Shown here: piece by piece, positions 35,224 to 44,107 of the stretch | Numbering within the stretch: the first letter of the stretch is position 1 | Layout: each line of letters starts with the position of its first letter | NCBI GenBank assembly: GCA_040387835.1 | Contig: JAZKCZ010000001.1 | Span: forward strand, 1-64,000 | Source of the DNA: Myxococcota bacterium | Lineage (GTDB): Bacteria; Myxococcota; UBA727; JABDBI01 | Reading direction: 5' to 3' | Length of the DNA stretch: 64,000 nt | Made by a program: the position numbers and the translations under genes | Notes under the pieces: generated by a model | Database searches by the model: none | Seen by the model: only the letters and a program-made list of their open reading frames with translations | Told to the model about the DNA's origin: nothing

Positions 35224-35592
35224 ATGCAAGTTTGGGCAATGATATTAGTTGGGGTCTTAGCTGGTGCAAGCGCCGGCGTTTTTGGGATTGGGGGCGGTGT
35301 GGTCATTGTCCCCATGTTGGTTTTTCTCTTCAAATACCCACAGAGTGTTGCCAATGGGACTTCTTTGGTCGCTTTGTTATTGCCTGTGGGCATTTTAGGC
35401 GTGCTCGAATATCACCGTGCTGGCAAGATTTCGATGACCAACATACGCTTTGGGCTGCTGATCGCCGTGGGCATGTTTGTCGGTGCTTATTTTGGCGCCA
35501 AGCTGGCGGTTCATTTACCAGATCGAATCTTATCCAAATGCTTTGCGGCATTTTTGTTTTTAGTTTCGGTGAAAATGTTTTTCTCTAAATGA
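35224..35592 (+). CDS. Half-size TSUP (TauE/SafE) membrane transporter
   Basis: This 122-residue membrane protein has about four hydrophobic segments and the TSUP signature near the start: GVLAGASAGVFGIGGGVVIVPML, seen here as AGVFGIGGGVVIVPML, then NGTSLVALLLPVGI. TSUP transporters move sulfite, sulfonates or other anions and normally have 7-8 segments in two repeats; this gene holds only one repeat. It ends cleanly (FLVSVKMFFSK) and no second half is visible, so it should work as a dimer or be a reduced form. It lies 8 bases after the helical protein gene and converges on the TonB-like gene. Confidence 0.85.
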   Translation: MQVWAMILVGVLAGASAGVFGIGGGVVIVPMLVFLFKYPQSVANGTSLVALLLPVGILGVLEYHRAGKISMTNIRFGLLIAVGMFVGAYFGAKLAVHLPDRILSKCFAAFLFLVSVKMFFSK

Positions 35593-36444
35593 TTAGTCAA
35601 AATCGAGAGAAAAGCGCTTGCCTAGGCTAACCATGAAGCCGAAGTTAAAAGTGAAGTTATCGGCGGTTGCGAACAGAGCTTTGGGCGGGTTTGGGAAAGG
35701 CGAGGCTTGCTCGAACGCCATGACGGCACCTTGATCGAGATAAAACGCGGTGCTTTTAGTTTTGATGGAGGTGTTAACCACGTTGCCTTGGGCATCGATG
35801 GTGACTTCCAAAACGGTGAGTTGATCTCTGGTCATGAGGGCGCCCATGGGGTCATAGCGTTTGATTTGCGTGTCCAACAGCGGCCTCCACGTACGAGACA
35901 CACTTTCTTTGATTCGATTGAAATAGGTGGCGTGTTTCCATTCGAAAGTGTTGAGCCTGGTCTCGGCGCTGGTTTCTATGTCTTTATTGAGATTGTCGTT
36001 GAAGGCTGTGGCCGCGCGTGGCTCGGCTGCTTGGAAGTCTTGCCATTTGGGCATTAGGTTAGGAACTGCGGGGCCTTTGCCTCGTTTAACTTGGGTTTGT
36101 TGACCCTGACTTTTGGCGCGAGCTTGCTTAGCGGCGCTTGCTTTTTTGGGCTCGGCGTCTTTGTTGGCCGCTTGAGTTTGTTTATCTGTCTGACTATTGA
36201 ACTCGCTCATGTATTCAGCATGTCTAGGCTTACGATCTTCTTTAGGGGGTTCGATTTTGACGAGCTGGCGTTTGGGTGTTTCGGGTTCTTTGGATTTTAA
36301 GTGAACCTTAATGGGCTTAGATTGCGGAGGGGCTTCCGCCAGCATCTCAGCTTTGGGCAGAAAACGCAGACCAATTAATAACATCCCATGGAGCAACAGG
36401 GCAATAATTGCCGCTGTCACTAGCTGGGCTGTTTTGGTTCGCAT
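35593..36444 (-). CDS. TonB-like energy-transducing/gliding-type protein
   Basis: This 283-residue protein has one N-terminal membrane segment (about 8-28, LVTAAIIALLLHGMLLIGL) and a proline/lysine-rich periplasmic linker (EPETPKRQLVKIEPPKEDRK). Its C-terminal domain fits the TonB-C fold: YFNRIKESVSRTWRPLL, LEVTIDAQGNVVNTSI, AVMAFEQASPFPNPP. It would couple inner-membrane proton-motive force to outer-membrane partners. No exbB/exbD is adjacent. The C-terminal form recalls TonB-family proteins of Myxococcota. TATAGT lies 5 bases before the ATG, suggesting a leaderless start. Confidence 0.82.
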   Translation of the reverse strand: MRTKTAQLVTAAIIALLLHGMLLIGLRFLPKAEMLAEAPPQSKPIKVHLKSKEPETPKRQLVKIEPPKEDRKPRHAEYMSEFNSQTDKQTQAANKDAEPKKASAAKQARAKSQGQQTQVKRGKGPAVPNLMPKWQDFQAAEPRAATAFNDNLNKDIETSAETRLNTFEWKHATYFNRIKESVSRTWRPLLDTQIKRYDPMGALMTRDQLTVLEVTIDAQGNVVNTSIKTKSTAFYLDQGAVMAFEQASPFPNPPKALFATADNFTFNFGFMVSLGKRFSLDFD

Positions 36445-36466
36445 GAATTACTATAGTATCATGCCG

Positions 36467-37579
<1,113 letters not shown>

Positions 37580-37585
37580 GGAAAA

Positions 37586-37613
37586 AGTATAGAAAAATAC
37601 CCCGATTTGTCAA
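37586..37613 (-). promoter_or_regulatory. Leaderless promoter of rlmN
   Basis: On the minus strand TTGACA (37613-37608), a 16-base spacer and TATACT (37591-37586) are followed by 6 bases and ATG 37579. The -35 hexamer lies in the loop and 3' arm of the terminator-like hairpin at 37600-37619. Confidence 0.65.
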
Positions 37614-37619
37614 TCGGGG
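37600..37619 (-). terminator. Terminator-like hairpin after the PpiD-like gene
   Basis: An 8-bp stem CCCCGATT/AATCGGGG with a 4-base loop is followed, on the minus strand, by TATTTTTC. It would end the PpiD-like transcript, and it contains the rlmN -35 element. Confidence 0.6.
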
Positions 37620-37630
37620 CTATGTCGGCT

Positions 37631-37700
37631 CTGGATCCCGGGTCAAGCCCGGGATGACAAACGGGCCACTCTGTCACCCCGGGCTTGACCCGGGGTCCAG
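37631..37700. repeat. Inverted pair of GGATCC-type palindromic repeats (second copy)
   Basis: Arm one reads CTGGATCCCGGG then CCCGGGATGACA (37631-37659). Arm two reads TGTCACCCCGGG then CCCGGGGTCCAG (37672-37700). Compared with the copy at 166-240, the units point the other way: outer ends here are CTGGA, there TGTCA. It lies between the PpiD-like gene and rlmN. Confidence 0.88.
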
Positions 37701-37704
37701 CGCG

Positions 37705-38295
37705 CTAGATATTCGTCTGAATCGACGCGCCTTTCTTTAAGTACGCTACATATTCTTCAAAAAACTGCGCCCTATCAGCTTCCGCTGCAACGCCTTCAAC
37801 CAAATTACCCATCTGCTCCGCCAACAAGTCTTTTCTCAGCTGGCTTTCAAATTGGCTTTCGCTCATATGATAGCTCGAATAAATAGCTTGCTGATAAGTC
37901 TTACGGTCCAGGCCTTTGTCAGCCCCAAAGATGTTGGTTTTGATGTAGGCGGCCAATTCCCTATCTGAAATGGAGAAGTCTTGCTTTTGAGCCAGTTGGG
38001 CTAGCAGCGATTTGGCCACCAAGCGGTCCATAACGGTCTTTTTCAGCATTTCTTGAACCGGGCCTTCTGGGTTAAAATCGGCTTGCTCAGTTTGAATCAT
38101 CCGAATTTGCTGGCTATAGGCCATTTGGAATTCGGGAAAGGTGATGGCTACGCCATTTACTTCCGCAGCATAGGGGCTATTGCCGCCCAGTTGGCCCACC
38201 CAGGGTCCGAAATTGATGGCGAATACGAAGATAATCACTGCAAATAGCAGCACGACTAACCACGAATTCGAATTTTTGCGCATTAGGTCCAGCAT
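37705..38295 (-). CDS. PpiD/SurA-N-like membrane-anchored protein without PPIase domain
   Basis: About 196 residues from ATG 38295. One N-terminal membrane anchor (MLDLMRKNSNSWLVVLLFAV, continuing hydrophobic to about residue 27) and a periplasmic helical SurA-N-type domain (YAAEVNGVAITFPEFQMAYS, VMDRLVAKSLLAQLA, ISDRELAAYI). This matches the start of PpiD-type chaperones, but the parvulin PPIase domain and the rest are absent. A strong AAGGAAG ribosome site lies before ATG 38295, so the longer frame from 38382 is rejected. It ends just before the palindromic repeat, so truncation is possible. It is divergent from mreB. Confidence 0.8.
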   Translation of the reverse strand: MLDLMRKNSNSWLVVLLFAVIIFVFAINFGPWVGQLGGNSPYAAEVNGVAITFPEFQMAYSQQIRMIQTEQADFNPEGPVQEMLKKTVMDRLVAKSLLAQLAQKQDFSISDRELAAYIKTNIFGADKGLDRKTYQQAIYSSYHMSESQFESQLRKDLLAEQMGNLVEGVAAEADRAQFFEEYVAYLKKGASIQTNI

Positions 38296-38363
38296 TTTTT
38301 CTTCCTTTTTAGGTTCAAAACTCCTTGTAACTGCGCTACAGGAACCTTTCAAGGAAATTATAT

Positions 38364-39395
38364 ATGGCTCGTTTTTTTCCAAACTGGTTCTCCAGTGATA
38401 TTGCGATCGACTTAGGCACTTCCAATACGCTTTTGTTCCTGCAAGGCCGCGGCATTGTGATTAATGAACCGAGCGTCGTTGCAGTGGATAGACGGCTGGT
38501 GGGTAAAAACCGAGTCGTTGCTGTGGGCCGTGAAGCCAAAGACATGTTGGGGCGAACGCCCGGCATGATCACAGCGATCAGACCAATCCAAAAGGGTGTT
38601 ATCTCCGATTTTGACGCGACGGCTGAAATGCTTAGGACATTTTTAGAACGTGTTTTGGGTCGCATGGCATTTTTGAAGCCCCGTGTGGTGATTGCAGTTC
38701 CAGTCGGCATTACCGAAGTGGAGAAAAGAGCTGTTAAAGAATCAGCCGAATCAGCCAATGCTGGTGAAGTGTTTTTGATCGAAGAGCCGATGGCTGCTGC
38801 CATTGGAGCAGGGATGCCGATCACGGAGCCCTCCGGCAACATGATTGTGGACATCGGTGGCGGCACCACTGAAGTGGCTGTGATATCATTGGGCGGTATC
38901 GTTTACAGCCATTCCATTCGGATTGGCGGCGATAACTTGGATGACGCCATCGCGGCATCTATTAAGAAGCATTATTCGCTTTTGATTGGCGAGAGAACCG
39001 CTGAGCAAATTAAAATCCGCTTGGGTTCTGCGTTCCCTGATGATGATATGGGAACCATGGAAGTTAAAGGCCGCGATATTATCGCAGGCGTTCCTCGGAC
39101 GATTCAAGTTGGATGCGCAGAAATTAGAGAAGCTATGGCCGAGCCAATTGGCGCCATTGCTGAGGCAGTGCGTCTCAGTTTAGAAAGGACACCGCCTGAG
39201 CTTGCATCCGATATTGTGGATCGAGGTATTATCCTTTCTGGTGGTGGGGCTTTGTTGCGTAATTTAGATGTATTGTTGCAGCGTGAAACTGGTGTTCCGG
39301 TGATGCTGTCGTCGGATCCTTTGTGCGGCACCGTGCTTGGCGCTGGCAAAGTTTTGGAAGAACTGGATCGTTTAAAGCAGGTATTAACTGTTTAG
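38364..39395 (+). CDS. mreB: Rod-shape determining protein MreB
   Basis: This bacterial actin homologue forms membrane-bound filaments that guide lateral peptidoglycan synthesis. It has 343 residues with the actin-fold nucleotide motifs: IAIDLGTSNTLLF (phosphate 1), VVIAVPVGIT, IGAGMPI and MIVDIGGGTTEVAVI (phosphate 2), and GIILSGGGALLRNLD (adenosine). An AAGGA ribosome site precedes ATG 38364. It heads the operon mreB-mreC-mreD-mrdA-rodA, continued by pyk and coaE with very short gaps. Confidence 0.97.
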   Translation: MARFFPNWFSSDIAIDLGTSNTLLFLQGRGIVINEPSVVAVDRRLVGKNRVVAVGREAKDMLGRTPGMITAIRPIQKGVISDFDATAEMLRTFLERVLGRMAFLKPRVVIAVPVGITEVEKRAVKESAESANAGEVFLIEEPMAAAIGAGMPITEPSGNMIVDIGGGTTEVAVISLGGIVYSHSIRIGGDNLDDAIAASIKKHYSLLIGERTAEQIKIRLGSAFPDDDMGTMEVKGRDIIAGVPRTIQVGCAEIREAMAEPIGAIAEAVRLSLERTPPELASDIVDRGIILSGGGALLRNLDVLLQRETGVPVMLSSDPLCGTVLGAGKVLEELDRLKQVLTV

Positions 39396-39404
39396 GTTGT
39401 TGGT

Positions 39405-40274
39405 GTGTGGAGATTTTTATCTAGATTTAAGACTTTAGCCGGCGTGGTCATTTTGGCACTGCTGCCTTTTGTCTTTTTAAAAGCACAAAAAAAGGTTCCA
39501 GCCCTGTCTGAAGCAGTGGCGGGGACCTTTTTGGATTTATCCAGCTACTTCCAAAAAGCGGTGTTGTGGGCATTCGGAGGTATTTCCGATGCGCTTGAAA
39601 CCAGATCGGTTGAGCGTGAATTTCAAGATGAGATTTTTGCCTTACGATCCAAAAAGGGCCAGATTAGATCTTTGGAGATTTTGCTTTCTGAAAGCGAAAG
39701 AGAAATAGCTCGCCTCAAAGATTTGCTTCATTTTTCAGCGACCCTGCAAACACCTCGTGCCTTAGGGGCGAGTGTGATTGGACAAGTGGGCACGCCTTTA
39801 ATGAAAGTTCTGCAGGTGGACCAAGGCAGTAAAGCAGGGGTAAAAAAAGGCGATGCGGTTGTAACCGAGGCGGGCGCTGTGGGCCAAGTTATTCTGACGG
39901 GCAAGCTCACCAGCGAGATTTTGCTGCTGTCTGATGCTTCCAGTGCGGTGGATATCATTGTCGGTCGCTCTCGTGCGAAGGGCATTATGCGCGGCTTGCG
40001 CGTTACCAATTTTGATCGGCTGGGTGATGTTCGCGTAGGGGATGTGGTCGTAACTTCGGGCCTTGGGGCCAGGTTTCCGGAAGGGATGCCCGTTGGCCAG
40101 ATCACTCGCGTCCAAAACCACCGTCAGGGGTTATATACCGAAGCTGAAATTCGGCCGTTTGTTGATTACAACCGGCTCGAACAAGTTTTGTTGTTGACCA
40201 GAAGCGTGAAAACTGGCGCGTGGCATCGTCGGGAAATGACGTCGGAATTGCTCAGGATGAGTGTGAGACCATGA
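39405..40274 (+). CDS. mreC: Rod-shape determining protein MreC
   Basis: MreC has one N-terminal membrane segment (about 10-25, LAGVVILALLPFVFL), a coiled coil (about 65-110) and a periplasmic beta-barrel domain (about 115-270; GASVIGQVGTPLMKVLQVDQGS, read here from GASVIGQV onward, and GVVTSGLGARFPEGMPVG-type DVVVTSGLGARFPEG). It links MreB to PBP2/RodA. The start codon is GTG (39405), 9 bases after the mreB stop. The mreD start overlaps its stop as ATGA. Confidence 0.93.
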   Translation: MWRFLSRFKTLAGVVILALLPFVFLKAQKKVPALSEAVAGTFLDLSSYFQKAVLWAFGGISDALETRSVEREFQDEIFALRSKKGQIRSLEILLSESEREIARLKDLLHFSATLQTPRALGASVIGQVGTPLMKVLQVDQGSKAGVKKGDAVVTEAGAVGQVILTGKLTSEILLLSDASSAVDIIVGRSRAKGIMRGLRVTNFDRLGDVRVGDVVVTSGLGARFPEGMPVGQITRVQNHRQGLYTEAEIRPFVDYNRLEQVLLLTRSVKTGAWHRREMTSELLRMSVRP

Positions 40275-40726
40275 TCGCATTTTTTATGATCATTGTTTTG
40301 GCCCTGGTCTATCAAGCTTTTTTGAATGCGACTTCGTTTTTGTTTCACGCCAAAAATTCTTTTTTTTTGAGTGCGCCGTTGGTGTTGGCGGTGGCTGTGT
40401 TTTGCTTGCCGATCAGGATGGGGCTTGCAGTGTTGATGTGCGCGGGCATCTTAATTGACTCTTTGACCGGGGGCATTATTGGCCCAAACTTGGTGCTCTT
40501 GGTGTTTTTGGGGCTGCTCGGTTACTTCGTGACCTCATGGCTAGGCAAGCCGCATTGGCCGATGGTGTTTTCTTTTCTTTTCGGTGCGTCATTTTTGTAT
40601 CGTTTAGTGCTTTCGCAACTGTCTAATTATGGTAGTTTAAATCTGATTTTGGGCCCGTTTGCGGACATGTTCATTGGAATGATCTTTTTTTACTGCATGC
40701 CCAGGCGGATTATCAAGATTGATTAA
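40271..40726 (+). CDS. mreD: Rod-shape determining protein MreD
   Basis: This 151-residue, very hydrophobic protein has about five membrane segments (MIAFFMIIVLALVYQAFL, LSAPLVLAVAVFCLPI, LVLLVFLGLLGYFV) and the MreD-like GILIDSLTGGIIGPN stretch. I start at ATG 40271, which overlaps the mreC stop (ATGA), instead of the longer frame from 40220. MreD is part of the elongasome; the identification rests partly on its place between mreC and mrdA. Confidence 0.85.
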   Translation: MIAFFMIIVLALVYQAFLNATSFLFHAKNSFFLSAPLVLAVAVFCLPIRMGLAVLMCAGILIDSLTGGIIGPNLVLLVFLGLLGYFVTSWLGKPHWPMVFSFLFGASFLYRLVLSQLSNYGSLNLILGPFADMFIGMIFFYCMPRRIIKID

Positions 40727-40728
40727 TT

Positions 40729-42849
40729 ATGTATTTTTCCGAGAAAAAATTTACTTTTCTGAGCTTTATCCCGCTGGTAATCGTTTGCATTTTGGCAACT
40801 CGTCTGTTTTATTTGCAGATTGTCCGCGGCGATTATTATTTAAGTCGCAGTGAAAGTAACTTTATTCAAGAAAGGCCGGTCAGTCACTCTCGGGGGCTTA
40901 TCTTAGATCAATCCGGCGTGCCGCTGGTTGATAACAGGCCTTCTCACGATCTCTATATTACTTTCTCGTTGTTTCCCCATGCCTCGGGCACGCTGAAGCG
41001 CATTGGTTCTGTGGTCGGCATGAAGAAGGCCGATTTTTTGGAAGCTGAAGCTAAGATTGTGGCAGCCAAAGACGAATTTGTACTTTGGAAAGTGGCCGGC
41101 TCTAAATGCCAAAAGCTAGATCATTGGCTTTCGACCCAACGGATCCCCGGCGTATTCATGCAAAATTGCGAAGTGCATGTGGATCCACATCTGTTTCCTT
41201 GCAGAGAAACCGCGATTGCAGAGCTCAGCGAAATCTTAAATCTGCCTAAAGAAGAAATGCAGGCCTACTGGGCGCTCAGCGAAAAGAAGGCGCAGGGGCT
41301 TGGTCAATATAAGCCGATTTTGCTCATTGGCGATTTGGATTACGACTCATACGCAAAGCTTGAGGCGGCGATTTCTTTAGGCATTCTGCCTGGTCTCGTG
41401 TTGTTTGATTCTATTAAACGTCGATATATCCATGGCTCGTTGGCGGCTCATGCGCTTGGATATTTAAACGAGCTATCTGCGCCCGAGCTGATTAAAAAGC
41501 CTAATTATCGCTCCGGGCAACGCATCGGCAGACGTGGCATCGAATTGATGTACGAGTCTGTTCTGCGAGGTGAAGACGGTTATGAAAGAACCGTGGTCGA
41601 TGCCAAGGGCAGGCGCTTTTCTGAAGCCATCGAGAGAGATTGGTTAGGGGAAGACCGCGTTGAGCCGTCTATCCCCGGCAATAATCTCGTTCTATCGATA
41701 GATATGGAACTTCAGCAAGCTGCCGAAAGAATGTTTGCGGGCAAGGCTGGCTCGGTGGTGGCATTGGAAGTGGGCACGGGATTTGTGCTCGCGATGGCAA
41801 GTTTTCCTGCCTATAACCCAAACGATATTATCGCTCGCAGCAATCGCAAGATTTTTCAGACGCTGACCAAAGATCCGCTCAAACCTTGGCTGAATAAGGC
41901 CATCCAAGAGCACTATGCACCGGGCAGTACTTTTAAGGCTGTCACTGCAGTTGCTGGCTTTGAACACAAACTGTTAAGGCCGACCGACCATAAAAATTGC
42001 CGGGGTACTTTCTACTTGGGTAAAAGCAGTTGGCGATGTTTTAGACGAGAAGGCCATGGAAGCCTCGATGTTATCGATGCACTACGGACTTCTTGTGACG
42101 TATTTTTCTATACCCTTGGGTATGAACTTGGCCCCGACAGGTTAGGTCAAACCGCCAAACTGCTGGGTTTTGGCCGCAAGACAGGTGTGGAGCTCGATAT
42201 GGAAATCCCGGGCATCATGCCGGATCGGCCATACTATATGAAGCGCCTGGGCTATTATGCGCCCGGCTTAGTGGTAAATAGCGCGATTGGCCAAGGCGAT
42301 GTGACCGTGACGCCGCTTCAATTGGCAGTTGCTTATGACGCCATTTTAAATGGTGGCATGATTTATAAACCTCAGCTGGTCCGTGAAATTCGTGGCGTGG
42401 ATAACAATCTCATTGAAATGAAAAAGCCAGTGTTGGTTGACCATTTGAAAGAAAGCCAAGCAAGCTTGGAATTGGTCAAAGAAGGCTTGTCTCACGTCAT
42501 GGATCCAGGTGGAACCGCCTCTGGGCTATTATGGCGCGGCGATTTGCCTGAGCTTTCCAAATGGCTGCGTGAATCCGGCATTAAAATCGGCGGCAAGACC
42601 GGTACAGCGCAGGTCGTGCGGTTGTCCAAAGCGATTAAGCATATAGACCCACGTCTTGTGGACTACCTGCAACGTGACCATGCGTGGTTTGTTGGGTTTG
42701 CACCGGTGGACAAGCCTGAAATCGTGGTGGTGGCCATGACCGAGCATGGCGGTTTTGGTGGCACGACCTCGGCACCCGTGGTGGCTGAGATGGTGAAAAC
42801 TTGGTACGAAAAAGTTCGGGGCAAAGGGCGTTATGCGCAGCAAAAATAG
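40729..42849 (+). CDS. mrdA: Penicillin-binding protein 2 (elongasome transpeptidase)
   Basis: PBP2 cross-links peptidoglycan during cell elongation with RodA. At 706 residues it has an N-terminal membrane segment (about 10-28), the pedestal/dimerisation domain (SRGLILDQSGVPLVDNRPSH), and the transpeptidase domain with catalytic STFK (about 400), TSCD and KTGTAQ (about 623). GRRGIELMYESVLRGEDG is the typical PBP2 linker. The gene lies 2 bases after mreD and overlaps rodA by 17 bases. Confidence 0.95.
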   Translation: MYFSEKKFTFLSFIPLVIVCILATRLFYLQIVRGDYYLSRSESNFIQERPVSHSRGLILDQSGVPLVDNRPSHDLYITFSLFPHASGTLKRIGSVVGMKKADFLEAEAKIVAAKDEFVLWKVAGSKCQKLDHWLSTQRIPGVFMQNCEVHVDPHLFPCRETAIAELSEILNLPKEEMQAYWALSEKKAQGLGQYKPILLIGDLDYDSYAKLEAAISLGILPGLVLFDSIKRRYIHGSLAAHALGYLNELSAPELIKKPNYRSGQRIGRRGIELMYESVLRGEDGYERTVVDAKGRRFSEAIERDWLGEDRVEPSIPGNNLVLSIDMELQQAAERMFAGKAGSVVALEVGTGFVLAMASFPAYNPNDIIARSNRKIFQTLTKDPLKPWLNKAIQEHYAPGSTFKAVTAVAGFEHKLLRPTDHKNCRGTFYLGKSSWRCFRREGHGSLDVIDALRTSCDVFFYTLGYELGPDRLGQTAKLLGFGRKTGVELDMEIPGIMPDRPYYMKRLGYYAPGLVVNSAIGQGDVTVTPLQLAVAYDAILNGGMIYKPQLVREIRGVDNNLIEMKKPVLVDHLKESQASLELVKEGLSHVMDPGGTASGLLWRGDLPELSKWLRESGIKIGGKTGTAQVVRLSKAIKHIDPRLVDYLQRDHAWFVGFAPVDKPEIVVVAMTEHGGFGGTTSAPVVAEMVKTWYEKVRGKGRYAQQK

Positions 42850-44104
42850 TTCATTTAAAGTTCGATTCCCGGTTGCATTGGCTTTTTATGCGCTTGCTTT
42901 GATTCTCGTCGGTATCGTTAATATTGCTTCGGCAGCGAAGGTAACGCAGCCTAACCTGTATTTATTGCAGCTCTTATGGTTTGGCATTGCTGTGCTGGTT
43001 GCGGGTGTTATCTGCTTGTTTCAGACACGCACTTTAGGTTTAATCGCTTACCCATTTTATGTTGGCGTGATGGGGCTTTTAACGGGTGTGTTAATTTTTG
43101 GCGTGGTTGCAAAAGGCGGGCAGCGCTGGATTGATATTGGTTTTATGAGACTGCAGCCATCTGAACTGGCGAAGATTTCGGCGGTTTTGGCCACGGCTCA
43201 ATTTTGTACCAATTATGAAGTCTATGGTGGGTATCGGCTGCGGGATTTGCTGAGGCCATTTAATATTTCTCGGCCCATTGGGCTGATATTTGCTTGTGCG
43301 TTTGTGATTAGGAAGTTTCCTGAATATTGGTGGGCAGCTCTGCTTGGCATCCTAGTTGCCATTGTTTGGAGCGTCTTTTCAATGATGCAAATGAGGCGTG
43401 AAGGGTTTCACTTTTATCAGCTTGTCTCCTTGGGCGATTTGGTGATTGTACCTTTTGTATTGATTGCCGCGGAGCCGGACTTGGCTACCGGTTTGATTGT
43501 GTTAGCCATTTCTGCCTCTATGATTTTGTTTTGTGGGGTGAGAACAGGCTCTTTAATTATCGCCGGCATGTTTGCCGTTGGCGTGGCCATCGTGGGTTGG
43601 AATTTCGTGCTCAAAGACTATCAAAAGCACCGCGTTCATACGTTTATGGACCCTGATGCGGATGTTCGAGGCAAGGGTTACCAAGCCATGCAATCTATTA
43701 TCGCTGTGGGTTCTGGGCAGTTCGTGGGCAAAGGCTTTAACGAAGGAACGCAGACTCAGCTTTCGTTCTTGCCTGAAAATCATACCGATTTTGTGTTTTC
43801 GGTGCTTGCAGAAGAGTGGGGCTTTATCGGGGCGATTTTCGTGCTGGCCCTGTTCTTTGGGCTGGTTTTGTCTATGGTGCAGATTGCCGCCAGGGCACAT
43901 GATCGCTTTGCGAGTCTGCTAGCCGTAGGCGCGGCTTCGTTGGTCTTTTGGCACATGGTTGTGAATATTGGCATGGTACTAGGCCTTCTGCCTGTGGCGG
44001 GGGTGCCGCTGCCCTTTGTCAGTTATGGGGGCGCTTCCATGTTGGTTCAAGTTGCCGCCCTGGGTATTTGTGTGAACGTCTCTATATGGCGGAAAGTAAG
44101 ATAA
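42833..44104 (+). CDS. rodA: Peptidoglycan glycosyltransferase RodA (SEDS family)
   Basis: This 423-residue polytopic SEDS protein with about ten membrane segments polymerises glycan strands with PBP2. Signatures are KGGQRWIDIGFMRLQPSELAK (as KGGQRWIDIG and LQPSELAKI), AAEPDLATGLIV, GKGYQAMQSIIAVGSGQFVG-type repeats, FLPENHTDFVFSVLAEEWGF and the C-terminal LPFVSYGGASMLV. The segment around 130-190 (ISRPIGLIFA, RKFPEYWWAALLG) is longer than in E. coli RodA. It overlaps mrdA. Confidence 0.95.
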   Translation: MRSKNSSFKVRFPVALAFYALALILVGIVNIASAAKVTQPNLYLLQLLWFGIAVLVAGVICLFQTRTLGLIAYPFYVGVMGLLTGVLIFGVVAKGGQRWIDIGFMRLQPSELAKISAVLATAQFCTNYEVYGGYRLRDLLRPFNISRPIGLIFACAFVIRKFPEYWWAALLGILVAIVWSVFSMMQMRREGFHFYQLVSLGDLVIVPFVLIAAEPDLATGLIVLAISASMILFCGVRTGSLIIAGMFAVGVAIVGWNFVLKDYQKHRVHTFMDPDADVRGKGYQAMQSIIAVGSGQFVGKGFNEGTQTQLSFLPENHTDFVFSVLAEEWGFIGAIFVLALFFGLVLSMVQIAARAHDRFASLLAVGAASLVFWHMVVNIGMVLGLLPVAGVPLPFVSYGGASMLVQVAALGICVNVSIWRKVR

Positions 44105-44107
44105 ATT

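Noticed and set aside
38296-38382. Upstream extension of the PpiD-like gene overlapping mreB
   Set aside because: A strong AAGGAAG site precedes ATG 38295, where the typical membrane anchor begins; the extension is unlike the family.
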